DNA of 64,000 nt, taken from positions 6,201,330 to 6,265,329 of the forward strand of contig CM021319.1 of assembly GCA_010645155.1 (NCBI GenBank). The letters run 5' to 3'. Each line of letters begins with the position of its first letter. Position 1 is the stretch's first letter. This stretch comes from Tigriopus japonicus (Eukaryota; Arthropoda; Copepoda; Harpacticoida; Harpacticidae). A program made the position numbers and the translations under genes. The notes beneath the pieces were generated by a model, which had not been told where the DNA came from, did no database searches, and saw only the letters and a list, made by a program, of their open reading frames with translations. Positions 43,801 to 55,800 of the stretch are shown here, one piece after another.

Positions 43801-46800
43801 TACGGGAAGACGAAGAAGGGTAGAATTTAATTACCTCAGAATTGGATCCACCGTGACTTCCAGCTACGGTGAGCCTCGAGTCTCCTGTCACATTATGAGG
43901 ATTAATTGGATCGTTTTGCTGTTGTGAATAGGTCCCAGGATCTTGGAAATGTGCAGCCAATCCGGCAGCCTTTTGAAGTAGCAACTCTTGGCGCAGTTCC
44001 TCTTTCCCGGTTCCAATCTGCATCTTGGCCAATGCTAGGTTGTAGTTCTCAAGTATTTGTTTCTTGTTCTTGAGAATTCTTATCATGGTGTACCATTGTT
44101 GTAACACGATCTCACTCTCGGCGCAAATGTATCGGATGTGCTTGGGACTTTTGACTTGGATGTGGGGTGGCTTCACTGCCATGGTGAAGTCTGTGGGAGA
44201 TTTGAATTTTTTCTTCCATCCAACACCTTGGTATACTTGACAAGGTCCAAAGGAAGGAACCACGGGGATTAAATCCTTTTCGGGGCAAGGGATAGGTTTT
44301 TTGCCTCTTGGAACGTGATACAGACCTGACTGTCTTAAGATGAAATAATACTTTTTCCAATTCTTTTTCCCTTCTGACTTGATCCATAGTGGGCCTTCAA
44401 TTTCGGCACCTCCATTGGCATCCCCATTGTTGGCAGGCTGCGGGAGGTCGTGATCTTGGAAAAAGACCTCATGGAGGAGAGATTGTCGGGCATCTTGATC
44501 CCATTTCTCTTGTGATGCTTGCAGACGCGGGCCAATCCCGAGAAGGTATCTCTCAGGACGTCGAAAGAGGTCATAACGTTCGGTTCTTGGGACAAACAAT
44601 ATTTTGTTCTTGGCCTCGGGACGCCACAAACCAAGAATAGCAAACATATTTTCATGATCCTCCAGACATCTGGAATAAGATTAGAACGTTGGTGAAGTTC
44701 TAGGCAGTTTCCACTTGTCAAAATTAAATTACCTTTCCATATAAAGTTCTGGGATGTGCTCTACCAATCCCCACGATGGCTCAGGCTGAACGTGATTCTT
44801 TTCAATTAGAATGTCTAAGATATCCCCAACGCACATGGTTCCATCGACCAAAATTGACTTGGTGGATCCGTCGGCACAGAAGAACTTGACGAAAAGTTTT
44901 TTCGCCGAATCTCCAGCTCCGGACAATGAATGGAACGGAGCCCCTCCCAGAGCTCCACAACCAGATTCCAATTCGGACCCCGACAACTTTTCCAAAGCAA
45001 GGTTAATCTGCTTGGTTTTGGTCAAACCACAGTTGTCCTCCAACTAAAATTTATGGAGAGAAACGAGCCTTTACTTTGAGGTATTTGTATTCAAGATTTG
45101 GTGAAAATTTTTAACTTCAACCAGAAGGGCCCTTGGAAGAAGAGCAATGTGAGAAAAAGTTTGAAGATGTTCGTTGGCGAGTGGAAGCCTCTCGGCCTTA
45201 CCAGTCCTCCGTCCAGTTGAAAATGAAACTTTCAAGCACCGGGCTGGAGAATCGATAAGGTCGAGCGACCCCCATCAATTTTTCTTTCACTGGCCTTTCT
45301 TAATCTAGTGCGTGCGTGTTCACTTGTCATCTACAGATTTCGCCCCGATCCTTCGTTTCATGTTGAAACCATTCTATCGACTAATGATATCATCCATCTT
45401 GAACTCACCTTCTTATTCTCGGCGGCAATCGAAGCCTGTGTCTGCTGTTGGTGAAGGCTTTGCAATTGAGGCTGAAGTCCCCCCATTGGCGCTCCCTTTT
45501 TGGAACCCGACATCCCGCTCGAGGAGCTTTCACTGGAGAGCATGGATGCGTTATCGGAGAAGGCTGAATCATTGTCTGGGCTTTCAATCCTCCCTCCGTG
45601 GGATCCTTTGCCTCTACTTACACCACCTCCTCCTCCATTACCACTCCCATTGCTATTGGAGGATGTTTGAGCCGATGTGCATGCCATTCCCACGTTGAAT
45701 GATGGCATGCTGCTACTGTTAACTAAGTTGGGTTTAGGAAACTTGACATCTGCAAACAAGGATGGAACAGTTTCAAAAGCTAGTGCTTTTCGGTATTCCT
45801 CTTTTAACTCCACTCTCATTCAAGCCACAAGAAGCTGACTTTTAAATAAACATCTACCTTCTTTTTTGGAGAGCTGACGTTTCTAGTGAGGAAAAAGTTT
45901 CATCTATTTGATGTTTTACTCACCTGAGGCGAGATTCCTTGATGTTGGGCACTCTTTTTTGACAGTATTTGCTTCTTTTCCTGACTGAGTTTGAATGGAC
46001 TCGAGTTCCTTCAAGATGACGTCTAAATCAGAAGTGCTCCAATCTATGGGATACGAAAGAGAGATAAAAGTTAGGAGTTTTCTTTGCCAGCCAACCGTTC
46101 CCCGTACTAAAAACCATTTTGAAAAGATTTGCAATTTTTTCCCTGCCGACCGAGGTTGTTTAAATGAATTAGAAACCTATCGAGCTTTTTTGGATGCAGT
46201 AATGCACATATAGAAATAGGAAAAATAGCTGCATGAACACCATAAATTTCCCTCAGAGAAGTCCTAAAGTTGGTGTCTCGTCGGAGCCTTCCAATCTTCT
46301 CATCTGATTCAGATTTCCTGCTTTCCACTTTGCATAAATAGATTTTGGTACCAAGTTCCGAGACAAGGCTGAAAGTTAATTTCCTGCTCTCCACATTACA
46401 AAAGCCATGTTCTGTGACATCGTATAGCCGGAGATATGAATGATCAATGATTATTTTTGACATCGAACCATATTCACAGTTGCCATAAAAAACGTGACAT
46501 GGACAAAGGCACTTATTGTTTCGTTCAAATAGCTTCTTTGAATTGGTCATAAAATTGTCCATTTCATAGTGTAAACCATTTAGAATAGTCTGAATTTCCC
46601 GATTGGCATTAAGGCATATTTCGTTTTCTAATAATTACATATTAGTTACAGGGCTAAACAAGATCTAAAATCGTTCAAAGGTCTATGTACTACTTGTATC
46701 TTCAATCCCAAGATTTGAAGAAGTTTTTTAAACCGTCTAAGTAAAAAAAACCTGGTTGGAGTGGAAATAGAAGAATAGTGTTTCAGTTACAAACCTAAAG

Positions 46801-49800
46801 CAGAAAGAACATGTAACGAGAATTTCTACGTACACTTAACTGGTAACTATATCCTTACTCCCAAGAAATATTCTAAGTAGACTCGCAACTTCCATTACAA
46901 TTAACGTGACTTTGATCCGTAGAACCTACATGTGCTTTGTGCAGTAAAGATCGATTACAGTTAATCCGAGGCATTTGCTCATGTACACAATAAACGCTTA
47001 GTTCTATTCTGTTTGCTCAACCTAAAAAAGGTGGTAATCGAGCAGGACCATCAGTTTTTTGTTGTTTGCATCATTAATCTACATTAAGATGGCAATCGCA
47101 AGCGTAATACATATGTACAATACTTGTAAAAGTAAAGTCGATATTACAGAACCCAGACATGAAATACTGAACCAAAAATACCAAAAAAGTCGTGAAGATA
47201 GTTCGAAAAAAGGTTGCAATTCTATCCTGAAGGTCACCTTAACATATGCTCGTTAGTAAAATGACCTTTACGGATGTGTGTTAAAATATTAAGGATTCAT
47301 TTTTTCAAGCTCCAACTTATGATTCGCAATGCCCGAGTGTTCCACCTTAAATCCTCAAACACTTCGAGCACATATGTTCCACCCTGTTGGTTACCTTACT
47401 CGATGTCAGTTGGCAAAAAGCAGATCAATAAGAAATCTGGCAACCTTGTCACTTACTAAGAAAGCTCCATTCGATGCGATAATGGACCTTTGCTTTAGTT
47501 AACATGGCGCCTGATGGCCGTGATGATGCGAAGATTAAAGACAGGAGAACTCTCATCTAGCCCCCTTAAAGACTCTCTTTTCTTTTCCCTTTACTGGCTC
47601 TTTTGGACCTTTGTGTTTCAGCCTGAGGATCTGGAGGATGTTTTTGTTCATTTGTTCCCTTAGTCTTCCAAGACATGGAAACTTCCGCCTCTCCTATCTC
47701 TTGACGAGAAGTTGAAAGTTGAAACATTCGCAAAGAAAGAACAAGCGAGAATCAAACGAGTCTGCTGTTATCGTTTGACATTTCCTAGAACTTTGGAAAG
47801 GATATAGAGGCCCAGATACACATTTAGGCACCCACCAAAAGCAGATCAAATCAAGTTGATGAGTTTGATATTTTTGTTTTTTTCGAAAATTCAGTTAGAC
47901 TTTCTGAAGGAGGATTTGGTTCCTACAAAAGGTACCCAATCTTCAAAGCAGCAATTGCACAATTCGAGATGTTGCCAGAAACCGGAGGTAGCGCATCCCA
48001 AGTGAAGATCTTTTATCACTTTGAGTGGGCTCGTGTGATTTCATAGATCAAGTTGGCTGTCTTGATGATGTTTTAATATACCAACGTGTTTTACGTCGTT
48101 TTCACCCGTTCTGCAGCACAAATTAACACTTTTCAGTCTTTTTTAAACATCATAACTTCTAATGCAATAAGTTGGAAGCAACGTTACTGAATTCATCCGA
48201 GTTCCCTTTTTCAGAACCAGCTTCTCTGAGAATAAATTGCAGGCATGATTTCAATTAAATTTGAATAAAAATAATGGTAAGCAAAGGTGGAATTGTTTCC
48301 GCACACACAATAAATGCAAACCAATGTTGTGTTTACAACCTTACAATAGTTATGCCAAAAGGTTTGCCTTGAGTATTCAAGTTCTGGTTAGTTTCATCAA
48401 AAGACCCCTAGTCCAGGGGGTGGGCAACAGATTTTGGGCTAGGGCCCACCAAACGTGATGTCGTTTAATCTGAGGCCCACCAAACAGAAGCTACTATTTG
48501 CAAAGGCCCACAAATAATCGATCACAGAGCTGTGAGCCCACAAGCAAAGTACTATGAATGGCTTTGATTTTGGGTCTACAATATTGATCTTTCCACATAG
48601 CTCCAGGGCCCAACAAAACCACCATTGGGCTCACATGTGGGCCCCGGTCAATTGGTTGCCCACCACTGCCCTAGCCTGTAACAAAGATGAATCTAAACTA
48701 ACCCTTCCATCTTTCTTGTTTGGTTTGATCTTAGGGTACATTTGGTTTGTCAACTTCTTTTGGAATTACAAGCAGCACATCTTCCATAATTAGTGTTCTC
48801 CCTTTTTATAACCCAGAGTGTTTTTATATCAGCTAGTGGGTAAGAAGCGGAACTGGATCTCCACTCAATTGAGCTACTGGATTCTCATTCATATTGACAT
48901 TACTTGAGAGGATCATAATGACATGGTTGACAGAAATAAGCCAAGGATTTTGGCAAGGCTTTGGGCAAGGATTGGGGTCTACTGTGTGGGGTCCCTCTCC
49001 TCTGTGTGAGGTCCCTTCCCTTTGACAAATGAATAAGAATGGGGTTTGCTTGCTTGCTTGCTACTAGGTTGGTTCGAGGTTGGCGATTTTTAATGCAAGT
49101 CCACAAAGGGGGCAGCAAACAATATTGGGAAAAGAAGAGATGGAAAGGATCAGGATGCATAGGATTGCCAGGAATTGTATCGAATATGCGTAAAAATAGC
49201 CCTGGCGGTGTGAACCAAAGAGGGGCAGGTTTCCAATATTTTGCATAAGGTAGTCATCCGATAAAGGAAGTGAGCTGTGATTTATTTCTTCTAACAGCAA
49301 AATCAGGTTTACAATATAACATAGAACTAAGGGTAGTAGATCGTTACCTAAGTTAACGATCTAAACTGCTATACTTTGAGCTTCAGACTGTAATATCTTA
49401 CTAAACGGGGTGGAAACAAAATCTTGTCCTGATATTGAAAAACAGAAGCTGATCTTGTTAATATCGCAGAACACACACACAATGCTATCTTCGTATAACT
49501 TGGGATCAAGAGGATCTCGGCCCATGGAACACCTGTTTGTCTTGGAGAAAAGTACCTATTGCTGCAAGTGGAATTCACATTGAACAAGTTCTCATTTACA
49601 AAGAGATCGTTCTCTCTTTGCATTTTAAGTAGTTTCCTAAACATTTCCGGTCGTTCGCCTCAAAAAAAGAAAAGTCGTAAATGCTTAAGTTTCTACGGTA
49701 GCACGACATAATCTTTAGTTTTAACTAGTAGCAAAATTAGGTGCCTGTTAGTACTGTACAGAAAGGCTGAGATTGGTCATTGTGCAGCTGTGATTTTTTG

Positions 49801-52800
49801 GTTAAATTTGACTTTGACTAAACAAACATGTATGAGTGAATGTGGAAAAAGTTATTGTTGATTTGATTGGAAATTTTTCCTCGAGCACTCGTGTGCTCTT
49901 TGAAACATTTGGCGTAAAAAACGAATCCCAGTGGAAGTCGAGTCCTTGTTGCTTTTTAAGAAAGTCAGGACTAATTGGAGTAAGGGAGTATGGGAGTAAG
50001 TTTTTTCTTGCCAACAGTAGCCAAAAAGCTCTGACAAATTAGTTTTAACAAGAAGAAAAATAACTTCAAGCAGAGTACCTTACACTACACCAAATCTCAA
50101 ACAAAAAGGCACATCCCTCATTCTGCGAATGTAGAAAAGTTGCGCTTACTTACTTTCGTCCAAAAGGGTTGGGTTTTAGAACCGAGCAGACCAAACCGGC
50201 TCGGTTGGACAATTCTTGGAGCTTGGTCCCAATAGAGCACTGGCAGTGTTTTTAGGAGCACATTATCACATATCAAGATGTATGAAGTACAAAAGCCTTT
50301 GGCACAGAGTGATCTGAACTCATTTGGAAAATGAATGTCACCACATTTCTACTCATTGTGTAAAGAGTTTGATTGAAACCTACGTTGTCCAAGCTCTACT
50401 ATGCTCTTCACCACTAGTCCCACCAAGATGATGCTATAGATTTCTCCCTTTTCTGCTTCTTCTTCTTCTTCTTTCTCTTTGGCTTTAGCCTCCGAGAGGA
50501 CTGCTACTTGCACGACTACTCATCATCTGGGTAGCTCGATCCTCTTCCTCTTCGTCGTCTTCTTCTTCTTCTCCTTCCTTCCATCCACCATCCATTCGTG
50601 GTGTACTGTCTCGCATATGTCAGCAACCTCTCATCCCTTCCTTCGTCTTTCTCGTTGTCCCACCAGCCCCCATCTTTCTCTTTCGAGTTGTTTCATCGAC
50701 CCAGAATGGACCAAGTCCGTCCGTCATTCTGCCAGTGGCACACTCACTTTCGAGAGAAAAACCCAGACCAGAAGGCAAGCGGTCGGTCCTCTGAAGCCAA
50801 CGCGGTGCCAACACAGCCCTCTTGGTCTCTTGGGTAAGGCCAGATCTCATGTGGCAAATACATACAGAATTTGCCGTCCCCTCTCTCTCTCTCCCTCTCT
50901 CTCTTTCTCGCTGCTTAGTTCCTTCCTTCCTTCGTTCTCTCTCCCCCTCCCTCTCTTTTTCCTTTCCCCTTTTCCCCCACGTTGGAAAATACATGCATGA
51001 AGCGAGCTCTTTTGCTTCCCCAATTGCCTTCTGGGTGTCAAGAGAGAGCACGCAATCCATTCCTAAAGCACAGCCTACCCTGAAGCCGCGATCAATGTCG
51101 ACAACCCTGTGGGCGAGCACGTCTGACGAGACGAGGACAATGATGAGGACCACGCGAAGTGTTCCATACTCGCATGGACGATGGCAAATAAACCGGAGAA
51201 GGGGAAAACGGGACTTTCTTCTTGACGTGCGGATATGGGACCAAGAGGACCTTTTTCTTCGCATGCGGATATAAATTGTGCTCGAGCCTGAAACAAGGCG
51301 GTCTTGTTGGTTTCCAAGACGGGGACCTAAAAACAACGAGTCAAGAAGACGTTCGTTCCTCCCGTTCAGTCCTCGTTCTCGATCTTCACCCACTCATGTC
51401 CCCGTCTCTTGGCAGGCCTGGATGGAATGGAGTGGAGGACGTTGGGCTCCACTAATTCTACCTCCACTCCGACTGTCCTGTCTTGTTCCGCAATGAAACA
51501 GGATTGATGAGGAGGAGGGGGGCACAAAATGGGTTAAGTGTGAGGAAGAATGGTGAAACAAGGCGCTCGGATCTCTTCAATGCTTACGTACAAAGCACAG
51601 AATATGGATGGAAAGTTCTTGCCGGCATTGTTGTACGCATGCGGTGAAAGAACCATGAACTGAGTATTCGGAAGTTCGGCTTCCTTTTGGAAAGAAAAAG
51701 CGGGGAAGGAAACCACCGATGGTTTAAATTCAAGTGTGATATGTTGGCACTTGGCTCAGAAAATTTGTTCCATCCAATATGGCAACCAATCTTCTCCGGT
51801 CTTAACATCCCCATTCCGCCCATCATTATTCATTGGTTTTCTCCATTTTCATGTCATCCCAAGAGCGGGGATAAATTTGTCTTCGTTCCCACAAAAGTCA
51901 TTAAATTAGCCTCCTCAGTTGCACTAACAACAATGCTTCCTCGCCATTGGCTCAAAAAGCCATTTCCTCCAGATTGCTTCATGGGACCATTCGCACTTTC
52001 AAAATGTTTTATGTACCATGAACTTGGGCCAGACTCAATCATTTCAGTGACGAGCTAAACCACACGGCGTTCTACCTATCTTCTCTCAAAGGCTCCCTTT
52101 TATCTCATCTAACCCGTTCTCCCAAGGGAAGGAAGGAATATTTCATTCTTTGATTATGCAAGAACTTATCATACAGGGATCTTACGTTTAGGGAGAAAAT
52201 GCTCTTCACTCTGCTAAAAAGTTAAAGTTCTTCTAGTCAAGTTTTGCAAACATATACGGTCCATTCGATAAAAAGGCACTGCGCGTTACCAGTTCAATGT
52301 AGACTGAGAAATAAGGAACAAAGCCCCTGGACTCAACTCATTAATTACGCTCGCTTTGACGGAGCCGAAAAACCAGAGCTCTCTCTCTCTCTCAACAACA
52401 ACAAAAAAGAATCGACTTCATGCATTACTGGTAACTTATTAATGTAATTTACGTTTCTCATCTTATAGATAGGTTTTACACGGCAGTTTTTTTCAAACGA
52501 AAGATTTGCTTTATAATGTGAATAAGAGTCCTAGCTACCCATTTCACCTTTCCCGGAAATTGGCTAATCCTTCAAATTTTCACGAGAAATGGAAATATAT
52601 TCTGGGCAGATATACCAAGCTTTCCCCTCTTTGAGGCGAATGTTCAACTTAAAACAACAAAAGAAGGGACTCTTGGACAACGACACTGCTCATAAATCGC
52701 AGCAAGCAAGCTGGATGGAAAATATTCCACCAAAAGCAAGAGAGATTTTGAATGTCAAAATTGCATGTCTAACATGAATCCAACCCGAAACGTTGTTTAT

Positions 52801-55800
52801 GCCAGAGGCAAAAGAGTCCGTTTCTTTTGACTTCACTCACCTGTAAGATTTTCCGAAATGATCCGAGGCTGACCCAATTTTGAGGCCGCTTCCCCATCTG
52901 CTCTGTTGGTTCCAAGGGTAGCTTTCGAAAGATCATCGGAGGCTTGTTCAAAAGAAAGAGAGGTCTTTGATCTTCCATTTTGTAGGTCAGCACTCGCCAA
53001 ACCCTGGAATGGAATCGACGATAAGATGATAAGAATTTGGACGAACAAATTGAGCTCCCGTTATGCCAGCACAAACAAAGACCAAGAAAGAGACATAGAG
53101 AGAGAGAGAGAACCAGATCTGGTCCATCAAATGGATCAAAACATTACATTATTCACGATAGAGATCCACTCTTAAGATTAGGAACCCTTCATTCGGTGAT
53201 GGATTATCCCAAGAGCTTTTGAAAGGCCTCTAAAAATACTGCCACTAAGTAGGTATTGGGTGGAAATTTGAGCCTTATTCCATCACATTTTCCACAAAAT
53301 TGATAGAAAAAGAACTCCACCGACGAACTCTCGCACGGCTTTGTCAAAACACGATCCTTTTTGAATTCTCAAACCAGAAGTGCTACTAAAAAAAAAAAGG
53401 TAGGAAATCCCCGGCTCTCAACACTAAGTGGATGAAGCAAAAACAGTCAGAAATGGGCAACAATATTGGCCATAAATGGCTAAGTTTTTGAGACTGGGCC
53501 GACTTTTCGACTGGTTTTGAAACCCCCTGGGAGAACGAAGCTAAACAGAAACCCTGAGTGTGGGTGCACTAGACCATCAAGTGACTACTAGCTCGTGTTG
53601 CTGCCAGTCAGAGGATTACTTATGGTTGGGAAGCTAATTAAATTTCGTCCTAGAAGGATCCCTGATAGAATTGAAGTGGCTCCACCACTTTGATCCATTT
53701 TCTCAGTGAGACTCTTCAGTTGGAGAGGCTTTAGTTTGTGGAACTTAAAGGAACCAGTGGAGATTGGTGAAAGAAGAAAGGGTATTTTTGTCAACAATGA
53801 TAAACATTTTAATGTAAAAAAGAAGACTACAGCCCGCCCATTTTTTTTTCTTTTTTATCTACCGAAAAGAGGAAAACTGAAACCGGTGATGCGATTTTGA
53901 AAGGAGGCCATATTTTGCAATAATGTCAGAGCGTTGTCATTCTTGCTGCGAGAAGACTGACAAACAAGAATACTTTGGGAAGGAATTTTGCAAGCCTTAG
54001 GAATTTCAAATGGTTTCCAAATTGGTTCCAATATCTTCAAGTGCCAGGGAAAGCCAAAAAATCAAAATTATGTGAATGAAATTTCAGGGATAACAAAAAA
54101 TAAAGTCGGTAAGAAGCAATCGTTAAGCAATCAAGTCTGAAATAGTGAACCTTGAATGACTGTGCTTTGCCCCTTAGAATTAATTACCTAATTTATTTAT
54201 TTATTGTTTCAGGAAGTTCAATTGGAAAAGGAAAGGAAGGAAGGAAGGAAGCCAGAGTGGCCACGCGTACTAGCGCGTTCTTAAAAGTGCCGAGTGTAAG
54301 TGCTTCCCTAGACGACCTAGGTTCGAATCCTGTTGGGGGTCCGATTGAAGCTGTCGGGAGAAATCCTTTAAGGAAGCCAGAGTGGCCACGCGTACTAATG
54401 CGCTCTTATAAGAGCAGAATGTAAGTGCTTCCCCAGACGGCGTAGGTTCGAATTCTGCTGGGGGTCGGATTGAAGCTGTCGGGAAAAATCCTTCAATTTA
54501 TAGGGAATCGCATTCCTTGTAGCGGTAGTAAAAAATCCGCAAAAAGAAAAATTGGTTGCGTTTATACACGCAAACTACTTAACTCAGATCCTACCGTTGA
54601 AATGATTGCAAATTCTGTTGATCACAACTGGTTAAGAAAAGTTGTAAACGACCGTTTTCGGAAAGCGCCGCCTTCAGCCTGCAAGCGTAAAGAACGAATG
54701 GGACAAAAAGAATAATGCCTGCGAACATAAAAATAGCCGCGGAGGTCGTCTACAAGTTTCTTTTTCACCATGAGTGGAAGGAAGGGGATCCCATGTTCTG
54801 GCACAGGGTAGCAAAAATGTCTGATTGAAAATTGCAATGTTTTGGAACCACTAGACTACTCCTAAAGGAAACGGCGAAAGTTGTCTGGGTGGATGGGTGG
54901 ATGTGGGTGAAAGCACCCAATTGCACGTAGAGGCTAGAAAACCAACTTTTTAAACTGACTGTTCTTTCACACAGGCCATGTGGGTCGTTTTATATGACAA
55001 AGAAGGAGTTTTAGTCCTCGTGATACATTCCATTCGTTAAGTATTCACGTTTGAATGGTTGGATAAATCTTTTAAATTCAACTGTCATTTCATGAGCAAG
55101 GGACTTTTGAGCTAATTTCTTCAACCCACAGTTGACATCTTGGTTTGATATCTTAGCCATCCTCAATTTGAATCGTCAGGTCAACAAATTGCAATTATTC
55201 AATAATCATAGATGTTGTTGCTCATAGATAGCAACAACTCTCAATCAAGAGTCAGTTTTCTTGTTAATGAATACATCGCCTTAATCAAAATAAGAGCAAT
55301 GCTAATTATAGACTTAATGCAACTGAAGCCATGGACAAATAGGTTGAGAAGTTACTTAAGCTTCAAAGGGGCATACGTAACTAGAATTTATTATGGTAAA
55401 TGTTTTTAGTAAAAGTAGTGGGAGGTGCAGCATAGTGCTGAAAACCGCTTGGGATCAAAGCAGAACCATTGATTTGTGTTTTTGAAAAAAAAATCCATGT
55501 GGGTGATTACTAGGGCCCGAAAAAATATTTGTAAAAAAGTGACAAAATATCCAATATACATGGTGAGGACATTGAAACGATACACTTTTATAAAAAGCAG
55601 CTGTACTAAAACTAAAGATTTAAATTTCTCGCCTTTTTTGGAAGTAGTTGTTTGTTACCTGTTCTGCTCTAAAATGAAACATCACTTAAAAATACTATAA
55701 AATGGCCGCCCATGAAGGGATTTGCCGTCTCGTCCTCGAAAAATTGCAGGCGGGGGAAACCCCTATCTTGATTTCTAAACNNNNNNNNNNNNNNNNNNNN

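Noticed and set aside
50479..51393. Open frames of 173 (+) and 257 (-) codons in the CT-rich island
   Set aside because: Low-complexity products (Phe/Ser/Leu or Arg/Glu runs) driven by CT/GA repeats, with no domain or splice support.
54245..54494. Pair of functional tRNA genes
   Set aside because: The B boxes are good, but acceptor stems do not pair and no seven-base anticodon loop forms in either copy.
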